A stretch of DNA of 9,444 nucleotides. Source: an uncultured Erysipelotrichaceae bacterium. Lineage in GTDB: Bacteria; Bacillota_I; Bacilli_A; RFN20; CAG-826. Of the stretch, positions 1-6,414 are shown in pieces. A program made the translations under genes and the position numbers. Position 1 is the stretch's first letter, and each line of letters starts with the position of its first letter. The notes beneath the pieces were generated by a model that had not been told where the DNA came from, ran no database searches, and was given only the letters and a program-made list of their open reading frames with translations. Where the stretch lies: contig CADCDV010000039.1 of the NCBI GenBank assembly GCA_902800255.1, positions 1 to 9,444 of the forward strand. Reading direction: 5' to 3'.

Positions 1-371
1 GCATTCACAAAGGTGACATTGTCCATGTTGACGCCTGCACTCTGGAATGAGTTCTGTGCCTGGCTTTGATATGATGTCGAAACAATGCAATAAACATGGC
101 AGTTGTTCGACAACTGTGCTACCAAACTTGTAGGAATTCCAAGAGGGTAACGGATCATCACACCCTGCATGGGCTCGAACTCAGCCACAAAACGTGGTGT
201 GCCTGTAGGCGGGTCGGTCTCAACAAAATTCTCGTTTCTGACAGGCGTACGCATCTCTTCTTCTGAGAGATAATGCCATCTTTTCCAATCCGGAGTCTTC
301 TGCTCCTGAGCGTTGACCTTAATGCTTAATACTAAAGCAAAAGCAACTAAACTAAGTAATATTTTCTTCAT
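1..371 (-). CDS. Secreted peptidylarginine deiminase-like protein, N-terminal part (cut by window start)
   Basis: Reading the minus strand from the ATG at 371 gives 123 codons that run off the left edge. The first 22 residues are a clear Sec signal peptide (Met-Lys-Lys, a hydrophobic run, then Val-Asn-Ala before Gln), so the product is exported. The mature part contains 'DPPTGTPRFVAEFEPMQGV' followed by 'MIRYPLGIP'. From memory this lines up with the start of the catalytic domain of Porphyromonas gingivalis peptidylarginine deiminase (NPPAG...AEYE...VRYPFGIP), a member of the agmatine deiminase/PAD superfamily that converts peptidyl-arginine to citrulline and ammonia. The catalytic Asp, His and Cys lie further downstream and are outside the window, so activity and substrate (peptide arginine or agmatine) cannot be judged. 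It is divergent from the lytic transglycosylase. Family membership is fairly sure, the exact activity is not. Confidence 0.8.
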   Translation of the reverse strand, partial: MKKILLSLVAFALVLSIKVNAQEQKTPDWKRWHYLSEEEMRTPVRNENFVETDPPTGTPRFVAEFEPMQGVMIRYPLGIPTSLVAQLSNNCHVYCIVSTSYQSQAQNSFQSAGVNMDNVTFVN

Positions 372-407
372 TTTTTTAATGATTAATTCCAAATTTTTTT
401 TAGGCTG

Positions 408-415
408 CAAAGATA
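408..415 (-). promoter_or_regulatory. Bacteroidota-type -7 promoter element for the deiminase-like gene
   Basis: The minus strand reads TATCTTTG here, an exact match to the Bacteroidota -7 consensus TAnnTTTG, about 36 bases upstream of the ATG at 371. The leader between them is very A/T-rich and has no Shine-Dalgarno, as is usual in that phylum. No convincing -33 TTTG was found at the expected distance. Confidence 0.6.
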
Positions 416-458
416 CTTATTTGTTGAATATATGCGTTATTTTTATTGAAATTTTTTG

Positions 459-466
459 TAATTTTG
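459..466 (+). promoter_or_regulatory. Bacteroidota-type -7 promoter element for the lytic transglycosylase gene
   Basis: TAATTTTG at 459-466 matches the Bacteroidota -7 consensus TAnnTTTG. Transcription would begin near 473, about 15 bases before the ATG at 488. This rules out the TTG at 446 as the start, because it lies upstream of the promoter. No clear -33 element is seen. Confidence 0.65.
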
Positions 467-487
467 CACAGTAAAAAAATTTTGAAA

Positions 488-2023
488 ATGAACTGCATAT
501 TATTGATTTTTTTGACATTTGCCCAGATTAGCGATACCATTAGCGATACAATTGTTGCTAATCAGCGTATTATGAACGACTCCATCGACATGTCCATCCT
601 TGATGACCCTCTTGAGTTGGACTCTATAAATCCTAATCTTCCTGACAGTATCCAGGAACAGATTCAGAAAATGTTTGATGATGAGAATTCAGGTAAAGGC
701 ATTGTCGATGAATCAGTTGATATGTTGGAAATGATTGATACTCTTAAAGTTATCCCATATTTCGACAATAGTTTGGTAAATACTTGCAACTATCCTCCAG
801 GATATATTCCGGTATATCCCGACAGCATTTATGCGCAGCGTATCGAAGAGCTGAACCGAAATACCACCATTGAGCTGGTTTATAATAAACATGTGAAGTC
901 GTTTATCGATGTCTATGCAGTTCAAAAACGTGATAAAACCGAGCGAATTCTGGGATTGGCAGATGTCTATTTCCCGTTGTTTGAAGCCACTCTCGACAAA
1001 TATAACATGCCTCTTGAGTTGAAATACTTGGCTGTTGTGGAGTCGGCTTTGAATCCGCGCGCTGGCTCATGGGCAGGTGCAAAAGGTCTTTGGCAGTTCA
1101 TGTATGCCACCGGAAAAGTCTATAAACTCAACGTCACCACCCTCGTGGATGACCGCTATGACCCTCTGAAATCAACGGAAGCGGCATGTCAGCACCTCAA
1201 CGACCTTTACACCATGTTCGGCGACTGGTTCCTTGCCCTCGCAGCATATAACTCGGGAGCCGGCAACGTGAAAAAAGCTATCAGAAGAGCCGGAGGTATC
1301 AAGAATTACTGGGCAATATGGCCATATCTGCCTCGTGAGACTCGTGGTTACGTGCCTGCTTTCATCGCTGTAAACTATGTGATGAACTATCCTGCCGAAC
1401 ATAATATCTGTCCGCTCGACCCGGGTATCATCAAGTCTGGCATCGACACTGTGATGGTGCACGACGCCCTTCATTTTGACCAGCTTAACGAGATGTTGGG
1501 CATCCCGATGGAAGATATCAAATTCTTTAACCCACAATATACGAAATCTATAATCCCGGCAACGGATAAGAAGCCTCTCGTGCTCCAGATTCCTGAAAAA
1601 TATGTCAACGATTATATTGATAAGGAGAAGGAACTTTACACATTTAAGACGAAGAGCGGCATTGATAAGGAGAAACTGCAGGAACAGATGAAACAAATCT
1701 CCGACCGCAGCGTCCATATCGTGAAAAAAGGAGAGACGTTGAGCGGTATCGCGAAGAAGTATCACGTTGGCGTTAAACAACTTAGGTCGTGGAATAACCT
1801 TAAATCCGACAACCTCAGGATAGGGCAGAAGCTCATAGTGTACAGCTCCGGCGCCCCGATGGCCCAGGCTGGCAACGCCAAACCTGTCGAACGCTCGACG
1901 ACACAGACTACCCACGTGGTGAAATCTGGCGAGACATTAGGAAAAATCGCAGCGAAATATAAATGCACTGTCACCGATTTGAAGAAATGGAATAATCTGA
2001 CGTCCAACACCATCAAAGTCGGT
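488..2023 (+). CDS. MltD-like membrane-bound lytic murein transglycosylase with LysM repeats, C-terminally truncated at a junction
   Basis: The open frame extends back to a TTG at 446, but the promoter element at 459-466 makes the ATG at 488 the likely start. This gives a short N-terminal hydrophobic segment suited to export, then about 110 acidic residues. A family 1 SLT/MltD catalytic domain follows: the putative catalytic glutamate is E185 (counted from the ATG at 488) in 'AVVESALNP', followed by 'GAKGLWQFM' and '[17 protein letters not shown]'. These enzymes cleave the MurNAc-GlcNAc bond of peptidoglycan with 1,6-anhydro product formation, in the periplasm. A first LysM repeat lies at about residues 410-453 ('[19 protein letters not shown]'). 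A second starts near 476 ('[17 protein letters not shown]') and stops at Ile-Lys-Val-Gly (G512), where a complete repeat would continue with a Gln-Lys-Leu-type end. From there the frame continues into transporter sequence. Domain assignment is secure; the C-terminus is missing. Confidence 0.9.
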
Positions 2024-2030
2024 GCTTTCT
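2012..2030. other. Chimeric junction between Bacteroidota and Bacillota sequence
   Basis: Left of this point the frame encodes a LysM repeat; right of it, transmembrane helices of a GPH symporter. The switch falls at or next to the GTCGGT at 2018-2023, where both families can carry a Val/Ile-Gly, so a few bases of shared sequence may have allowed the join. Promoter style and gene content also change here. No insertion sequence, terminal repeat or target duplication is visible at the join. I infer an assembly misjoin; a genuine fusion is possible but unlikely. Confidence 0.8.
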
Positions 2031-2851
2031 TAGCTGCTGCCTTTGGCGCTCTCTCCTTCTTGATGTACCTTGTTCCATCAGATGCTTATGGCGCCATTGC
2101 TATCGCTTCCTTCGTTCTTAAAGCCTGCGGTACTGTCCCAGCTATGTACGTCTCCCTCGCTCTTCTTGCTGACGTTCTTGATCACCAAGAAGCCCTCTAT
2201 GGATTCCGTACCGACGGATTCTCCATGGCCGTTTACGGTTCCATCATGATCGCCATGACTGGCATCGCCAACGGTATCATCGGTGGTCTTGTCAACGCTG
2301 CCGGTTACCAGACCAGCGCTTCCAGCCCAGCCGTCCAGAACGCCACCATCTGGTCCTTCTTCGGCGGTGAAACCATCTGCTACCTCGCCATCGGTCTTAT
2401 CTTCTTCTTCATGAACGTTGAGAAATTCTCTAACCTCGACCACAAAGCCATCGAAGAAGATCAGAAGGCTCTCGCTCTTGCCGCTGGCATCGAGTATGTC
2501 TCCGCTGCTGACAGATTAGCCGCTGAGCAGGCTCAGGCCGAAGCAGACGCTGAGGAATACAGAAAGATCGAATTCAAAGCCTACTGCGAAAAGAAAGGCC
2601 TTGATTACGAGAAAGAAGAAGCCGCTTTCGAAACCGATCGCGCTGAAAAGAAAGCCAATGCCGATATGAAGGCTTCCCAGAAAGAAGCTGCCAAGAAGGC
2701 TAAGCTCGCTGCTATGGAGGCCGCTATGACCGAAGAGCAGAAAGCCGCTCGTGCTGCAAAAGAGGCCAAGAAGGCTGAAGAAGACGCTAAGCTCGCTGCC
2801 GAATACGAAAAGATCCGTGCTGCTGCCAAAGCTTCCCCTCTCCACATCTAA
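2021..2851 (+). CDS. GPH-family (MFS) sugar:cation symporter, C-terminal fragment with coiled-coil tail
   Basis: About 276 residues remain of a glycoside-pentoside-hexuronide:cation symporter, whose members usually have 12 membrane helices and about 450 residues. Four hydrophobic helices are visible, starting with '[17 protein letters not shown]' and ending with '[15 protein letters not shown]'; they should be helices 9-12. The loop '[19 protein letters not shown]' matches the family's conserved Asp-x-x-Asp...Gly-x-Arg-x-(Glu/Asp)-Gly signature. After the last helix comes a tail of about 143 residues (from about 2420), nearly all Ala, Lys, Glu and Gln, with heptad-like spacing and no cysteine-rich or IIA-type motif. 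It is predicted to be cytosolic coiled coil. The N-terminal two thirds, including the true start, are absent because of the junction. The sugar cannot be inferred. A rho-independent terminator follows the stop codon. Confidence 0.85.
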   Translation, partial: GAFLAAAFGALSFLMYLVPSDAYGAIAIASFVLKACGTVPAMYVSLALLADVLDHQEALYGFRTDGFSMAVYGSIMIAMTGIANGIIGGLVNAAGYQTSASSPAVQNATIWSFFGGETICYLAIGLIFFFMNVEKFSNLDHKAIEEDQKALALAAGIEYVSAADRLAAEQAQAEADAEEYRKIEFKAYCEKKGLDYEKEEAAFETDRAEKKANADMKASQKEAAKKAKLAAMEAAMTEEQKAARAAKEAKKAEEDAKLAAEYEKIRAAAKASPLHI

Positions 2852-2870
2852 GAATAAAATTCTTAAAACT

Positions 2871-2901
2871 AAATCCCACCAAGCGTTTGGTGGGATTTTT
2901 T
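2871..2901 (+). terminator. Rho-independent terminator after the symporter
   Basis: A 12-bp perfect stem (2871-2882 with 2887-2898) closes a four-base loop GCGT. A run of six T begins at 2896 and overlaps the end of the 3' arm. It sits 20 bases after the stop codon. Confidence 0.93.
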
Positions 2902-2914
2902 ATTCGCAAATCTT

Positions 2915-2920
2915 TATAAT
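2915..2920 (+). promoter_or_regulatory. Consensus -10 box placed for a leaderless DUF3737 transcript
   Basis: TATAAT lies so that the expected start point (seven bases after the box) is the A of the ATG at 2927. No Shine-Dalgarno exists between box and ATG. No good -35 hexamer is found at 16-18 bases; the region there is the end of the upstream terminator. Confidence 0.5.
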
Positions 2921-2926
2921 GTAGCC

Positions 2927-3766
2927 ATGAAGAAAGTTAGCGGTGGAACCTACGATGAAGAAAGAGCCTTCTACGGCTTAAACGGCATCGAGGCGGAGAA
3001 TATCTCAATCGACGGTCCAAAAGACGGAGAGAGCGCCTTTAAGGAGTGCAAAGACGTCTTTGTTAAGGACTCCTATTTCAACCTCCGTTATCCTTTCTGG
3101 CATGATCACGGTCTCAAACTAGAGAACATTGAGATGACCGATAAGTGCAGAGCCGCCATTTGGTATAGCGACACTATCGATATCAAAGACTCGAAGATGC
3201 ACGGTATCAAAGCCCTTCGCGAATCTAATGACATTCATATGTCTAATGTCGATGTCATTTCTCCTGAATTCGGTTGGTCGGTTGATAACATCGAACTCAA
3301 TAACGTATTCATTGAATCCGAATACCTTTTCCTCCGTTCAAAGAACATGAAAGCCGAAAAGCTTTCGATGAAAGGAAAGTACTCTTTCCAGTATCTAGAG
3401 AACGCCGAATTCGATAACTGTGAGTTCAAGACAAAAGACGCTTTCTGGCATAGCAAGAACGTCACCGTTAGGAATTCCCATATCGATGGCGAATATCTTG
3501 CCTGGTATAGCGAGAACCTCACCCTCATTAACTGCACGATAGAAGGCACTCAGCCTTTCTGCTATTGCAAGAACCTCAGACTCATCAACTGCAAGATGAA
3601 TAGGTGCGACCTCTCGTTTGAAAGAAGCGAAGTTGAAGCGGATATCATCGGAAACGTCGATTCTATTAAAAATCCTCTGCAAAACAGCCACATAATTGTC
3701 GATTCGGTAGGGGAGATAATCCACGATATCGATGCTCCTTTAGGGACAATCGAAATCAGGAAATAA
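2927..3766 (+). CDS. DUF3737 family protein, right-handed beta-helix
   Basis: The 279-residue product matches, from memory, the DUF3737 family of Bacillota, whose members have about this length and no established function. It is a solenoid of roughly 20-residue rungs with the pattern aromatic-x-Ser/Cys-x-Asn-Val/Leu-x-Val/Leu-x-Asn-Ser/Cys-x-Ile/Met. Examples are 'AFWHSKNVTVRNSHIDGEY', 'LAWYSENLTLINCTIEGTQ' and 'PFCYCKNLRLINCKMN'. This implies a right-handed parallel beta-helix with Asn ladders and stacked aromatics. There is no signal peptide or membrane segment, so it should be cytosolic. The ATG at 2927 has no ribosome site but a TATAAT just before it. The gene is a single transcription unit between two terminators. 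Beta-helix folds often serve sugar-active enzymes, but no catalytic residues can be assigned here. Confidence 0.85.
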   Translation: MKKVSGGTYDEERAFYGLNGIEAENISIDGPKDGESAFKECKDVFVKDSYFNLRYPFWHDHGLKLENIEMTDKCRAAIWYSDTIDIKDSKMHGIKALRESNDIHMSNVDVISPEFGWSVDNIELNNVFIESEYLFLRSKNMKAEKLSMKGKYSFQYLENAEFDNCEFKTKDAFWHSKNVTVRNSHIDGEYLAWYSENLTLINCTIEGTQPFCYCKNLRLINCKMNRCDLSFERSEVEADIIGNVDSIKNPLQNSHIIVDSVGEIIHDIDAPLGTIEIRK

Positions 3767-3801
3767 AAAAAGCGAGCACGTAATGGCTCGCTTTTATTTT
3801 T
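3763..3801. terminator. Bidirectional rho-independent terminator between convergent genes
   Basis: A 10-bp perfect stem (3768-3777 with 3786-3795, GCGAGC core) has an 8-base loop. It is flanked by seven A on the left (3765-3771) and a T-rich run on the right (3792-3801), so it gives a U-tract on either strand. It serves both the DUF3737 gene and the convergent transaldolase gene. Confidence 0.93.
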
Positions 3802-3810
3802 GAATAACGC

Positions 3811-4467
3811 TTATTTGGTAAGAGCGGCAGTCTTAGCGGCATCCTCACGGAACTTCTCAAGGCCATCTTTGGTAAGAGGGTTCATGATGAGCTTGCAAAG
3901 GACGTTGAATGGGATGGTCGCGATATCCGCACCGCTCGCAGCGCAGTTCTGGACGTGCTCGACGCTTCTGATGGAGGCGGCGATGATCTTGGTTTCGTAA
4001 CCGTAGTTCTTCTTGATTCTCATGATGTCGTTGATGAGCTTCATGGAATCGAGACCATTGTCGTCAAGTCTTCCAAGGAATGGAGAGATATAGGTGGCTC
4101 CGCTTTCCATGGCAAGAAGGGCCTGGGCGGCGCTGAAGCAGAGGGTGACGTTGGTTGGAATGCCAAGACGCTTGAATTCTTGGGCGGCCTTTAAGCCGTT
4201 GTTGGTCATCGGGAGTTTGATGACGATGTGACGAGGATCGATGGCGAAGAGCTCTTTGCCTTGCTCAATCATGCCTTCATATTCCTCGGAAGTGACTTCC
4301 GCGGAGATAGGACCATCAATGAGTTTGGTGATCTTGGTGATGACCTCTTTCTGAGTTAAGCCTTCTTTAGCGATAAGGCTTGGATTGGTGGTGCAACCTT
4401 TGACATAGCCCCATTTGGCGGCTTCTTCGATTTCCTTAAGGTTGGCGGTGTCGATGAATAGGATCAT
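3811..4467 (-). CDS. Transaldolase, TalC/FSA-like small family
   Basis: The 218-residue product has the normal length of the small transaldolase/fructose-6-phosphate aldolase family, a decameric TIM barrel. Visible active-site residues are D6 ('FIDTANL'), T27 and N28 ('GCTTNPS'), the Schiff-base lysine K84 ('IVIKLPMT') and S166 ('AASIRS'). Position 57 is Glu ('ISAEV') and position 131 is Phe ('ISPFLGR'). In fructose-6-phosphate aldolase these are Gln and Tyr, while transaldolases carry Glu and Phe. That favours transaldolase (EC 2.2.1.2): transfer of a dihydroxyacetone unit from sedoheptulose 7-phosphate or fructose 6-phosphate in the non-oxidative pentose phosphate pathway, in the cytosol. 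A GGAG ribosome site nine bases before the ATG at 4467 supports the start. It ends at the bidirectional terminator. Confidence 0.95.
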   Translation of the reverse strand: MILFIDTANLKEIEEAAKWGYVKGCTTNPSLIAKEGLTQKEVITKITKLIDGPISAEVTSEEYEGMIEQGKELFAIDPRHIVIKLPMTNNGLKAAQEFKRLGIPTNVTLCFSAAQALLAMESGATYISPFLGRLDDNGLDSMKLINDIMRIKKNYGYETKIIAASIRSVEHVQNCAASGADIATIPFNVLCKLIMNPLTKDGLEKFREDAAKTAALTK

Positions 4468-4490
4468 GTTACTAATCTCCTTACAATTTG

Positions 4491-4517
4491 ATTATCTCAC
4501 TCTTTTTTGAGAGAGTG
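4491..4517 (-). promoter_or_regulatory. Possible transaldolase promoter with an overlapping inverted repeat
   Basis: On the minus strand a GATAAT (4496-4491) could be a -10 box giving a 17-base leader with the GGAG site. Just upstream, 4498-4517 is an inverted repeat (CACTCT...AGAGTG with further inner pairs) lying over the -10/-35 spacer, where an operator would be expected. No good -35 was found. On the plus strand the same hairpin is followed by a T-rich stretch and looks like a weak terminator, although no plus-strand gene precedes it. Confidence 0.35.
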
Positions 4518-4563
4518 TTTCCTTTTCTTACAAATAGTCTTTAGAATCAAACCATTTGTCTTT

Positions 4564-4579
4564 TTGGGCTTAAGCCCAA
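4564..4579. repeat. Perfect 16-bp palindrome between hydrolase and transaldolase
   Basis: TTGGGCTTAAGCCCAA is its own reverse complement, with six paired bases per arm around TTAA. It lies eight bases past the hydrolase stop codon. As RNA it can form a hairpin, but there is no U-tract on either strand, so it is a poor intrinsic terminator. It could be a protein-binding site or a transcript 3'-end hairpin. Confidence 0.5.
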
Positions 4580-4586
4580 TGTTTAA

Positions 4587-5321
4587 CTAGAGGTTCTTTT
4601 GGAACTCAATGAACTCCTTTTTGATGATTTCTTTGTCGCTTTCGGAGAACCCGAAGTGGGTGCTCGTCTTAAGCGTGATGTTCTTCATATCTTTATGGGA
4701 TTTGAAGGATGTGACGTTCCTTTTGGCGAGGAGCTCGTCCTCTGCGCTATGGAAGACGACGCTTGGTCTTACTTTGATCTCGTTGAAGAAGGCTCTTTCC
4801 TTCCTCATGGCCTTGTATAAAGAGAACATGTTTGGGAGCCAGGTAAGATAGGCGAATGGGTTCTTGGTGAGCTCCATATCCGTAGCAACGATAAGTCTCT
4901 TGGATTTCTCATCAATTTGCTCATCCCCATAAATGGCATCTCCGTATCTCTTGAAAGCGATAGGTTTGATGTTTCCGTATAGCGGTGGATTAAGAAGGAA
5001 CAAAGAAGCTTCGTTAGGATGCCTCTTCGCGAATAACAAAGCGAACAAACCACCCATTGAATGAGTGACAAAGACAACCTGTTGCCCTTCGTTATGGAGG
5101 AACTCCGCAAGCGACATAACCTCATCTTCCCATTCTTGGTATCTGGCATCTCTGAACGCTTTGTAATCGGCGTCATGTCCTTTTAGCTCAAAGGTGTAAT
5201 AGGAGAAACGCTTATCGATGAGAGGATAGAGGAAAGAGAAGTGGCGGTAGGTGCCCATAATGCCGTGCACGAAAATGAGCGACACTTTGCTGTCATGGTT
5301 GATACGTGACTCTTTTATCAT
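4587..5321 (-). CDS. Alpha/beta hydrolase (lysophospholipase/monoacylglycerol lipase-like)
   Basis: The 244-residue cytosolic protein has the alpha/beta-hydrolase layout. There is an oxyanion-hole 'VHGIMG' near residue 19, a nucleophile elbow 'THSMGG' with S88, an acid D195 in 'SAEDELL' and H222 in 'STHFGFS'. The elbow has Thr in place of the usual first Gly of G-x-S-x-G, a variant also seen in active members. A Leu/aromatic-rich segment at about residues 118-175 should form the lid over the active site. The fold resembles small serine esterases that hydrolyse lysophospholipids or monoacylglycerols, but the substrate is not readable from sequence. It may be co-transcribed with the transaldolase 119 bases downstream, as no strong terminator separates them. 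The ATG at 5321 has TATAAT just upstream and GGGAGG 14 bases away, too far for a normal ribosome site. Confidence 0.85.
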   Translation of the reverse strand: MIKESRINHDSKVSLIFVHGIMGTYRHFSFLYPLIDKRFSYYTFELKGHDADYKAFRDARYQEWEDEVMSLAEFLHNEGQQVVFVTHSMGGLFALLFAKRHPNEASLFLLNPPLYGNIKPIAFKRYGDAIYGDEQIDEKSKRLIVATDMELTKNPFAYLTWLPNMFSLYKAMRKERAFFNEIKVRPSVVFHSAEDELLAKRNVTSFKSHKDMKNITLKTSTHFGFSESDKEIIKKEFIEFQKNL

Positions 5322-5328
5322 TGCTTTT

Positions 5329-5334
5329 ATTATA
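5329..5334 (-). promoter_or_regulatory. Consensus -10 box immediately upstream of the hydrolase
   Basis: The minus strand reads TATAAT at 5334-5329. Transcription starting seven bases on would begin at 5322, one base before the ATG, so the message would be nearly leaderless. The GGGAGG at 5341-5336 lies upstream of the box and would then not be transcribed. The -35 region is poor. Confidence 0.45.
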
Positions 5335-5364
5335 ACCTCCCTTCTAAATCTAAATACGCGAAAA

Positions 5365-5395
5365 TGCTCGATATTTTAAAAAATAAGCGAGTTTT
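5365..5395. terminator. Weak hairpin, possible terminator of the EIIC gene
   Basis: CTCG at 5367-5370 pairs with CGAG at 5388-5391, and TATTTT with AAAATA inside, with small internal mismatches. On the minus strand it comes about 25 bases after the EIIC stop codon but is followed only by a short CATTTTC run. On the plus strand TTTT follows directly. It is the only candidate terminator in this gap. Confidence 0.4.
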
Positions 5396-5415
5396 GTATG
5401 TGATTTTTGGTTTTT

Positions 5416-6396
5416 TTAGATAGTTAAGTCGCCCTTCTTGATCCAGCCGATTTTTCTGAAAAGAAGATCAAGGCCGAAGACCAAGACGATTGGGGCAATG
5501 ACGCAGACGCCAATAACTTCAATAATGGCAACAGGGTTGTAGTTCATGACGTCGAAGGTATCAATGAGACCAACGAATCCGGATGTGCCCATGCCAGCGC
5601 CAACAGAATCTGTGGCGAAGTTGAAGAGATAAGCGAAAGGTCCAAGGATGGCAGAAGCGATGATGGTTGGGAGCCAGATTTTTGGATTCTTGATGATGTT
5701 CTTGAACTCAAGCATGCTAGTGCCGATTCCGATAGCGAGGACGCTTCCCCATTTGTTATCGTGGGCAGCCTGGACAGCGAAGCCAATCATCTGGGTGCAG
5801 CATCCGACAAGCGCAGCGCCTGCAGCAAGAGGAACGTTGCCGATTTGGATAGCGACACAGATAGCGACGGAACTGATAGGAGCAGCGGTCAACTGGTGAA
5901 CCCAATATGAAAGCAAATAGCAATAAGCGAGAGCGAAGATCAAAGCGGTGAGTGGGATAAGAATCAAATCAACCGGAGTTTTCTTTCTAAGGATGAGCTT
6001 GATGGCAAAGTAGCCAACCAAAGCGGAGCAGTAGCAGGAGAGAGGGTCACTATAAGTGGCAAACGCCCACTCGGAAGCGGCAAAACCAAAGCCGATGTTT
6101 CCGACGGCGCCCGCAGCCATGACCGCGACGACGCTGATGCCTTGGCAGCCAAGAGCAAGCGCAACGCCTAAGCCGATGCCAGCGCCCATAAGGCCTTTGA
6201 CGATGTTCGCGAAGTCGGCAGCGCCTTCAAGACCTGGGATCTTAGCAAAGAGGGCGATGATCGTTCCGATGATGAGGGTTCCAAAGAGGCCAAGGGCCAT
6301 GCCGTTGGTGCTCTTCATAAGGAAGCTTTGGATCTTCTTCCAGACGCTTTCCTTTGGTTCAGTATTTTGAGTGTTTTGAGTGACAGTATCTTCCAT
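5416..6396 (-). CDS. PTS EIIC-like membrane protein (PTS_EIIC_2 type), without IIA or IIB domain
   Basis: I take the start at the ATG at 6396, giving 326 residues. Extending the frame further would run through antisense tRNA sequence. The N-terminus is a short polar cytosolic stretch, followed by about 8-10 hydrophobic segments. It has the family opening 'STNGMALGLFGTLIIGTII' and Gly/Ala-rich helices such as 'GAGIGLGVALALGCQGISV', and ends at the basic 'RKIGWIKKGDLTI'. This resembles the PF13303 group of PTS EIIC-like permeases. No IIA histidine or IIB cysteine domain is fused or next to it, so the phosphoryl donor and substrate are unknown; a role as an unusual transporter is possible. The ribosome site is weak (GGGG 13 bases away) and a poor -10 (TACATT) sits seven bases before the ATG. 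It is divergent from tRNA-Leu. Confidence 0.8.
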   Translation of the reverse strand: MEDTVTQNTQNTEPKESVWKKIQSFLMKSTNGMALGLFGTLIIGTIIALFAKIPGLEGAADFANIVKGLMGAGIGLGVALALGCQGISVVAVMAAGAVGNIGFGFAASEWAFATYSDPLSCYCSALVGYFAIKLILRKKTPVDLILIPLTALIFALAYCYLLSYWVHQLTAAPISSVAICVAIQIGNVPLAAGAALVGCCTQMIGFAVQAAHDNKWGSVLAIGIGTSMLEFKNIIKNPKIWLPTIIASAILGPFAYLFNFATDSVGAGMGTSGFVGLIDTFDVMNYNPVAIIEVIGVCVIAPIVLVFGLDLLFRKIGWIKKGDLTI

Positions 6397-6414
6397 GGGC
6401 TTAAATGTACCCCT

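Noticed and set aside
1172..1915. 247-codon minus-strand frame under the lytic transglycosylase
   Set aside because: It lies fully antisense to the conserved catalytic and LysM coding region and encodes nothing recognisable.
2018..2023. Transposon or integrase-mediated insertion at the junction
   Set aside because: No terminal inverted repeats, target duplication, integrase or attachment-site repeat is visible. The nearby tRNA-Leu has no duplicated 3' end elsewhere that I could see.
2078..2847. Several minus-strand open frames under the symporter
   Set aside because: They are shadows produced by the biased codons of the coiled-coil and membrane coding sequence; none has a start context or recognisable domain.
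446..2851. A single 801-residue protein combining cell-wall hydrolase and membrane transporter
   Set aside because: The two halves are fragments of unrelated full-length families with different promoter grammar; annotated as two partial genes joined at an artefact-like junction.
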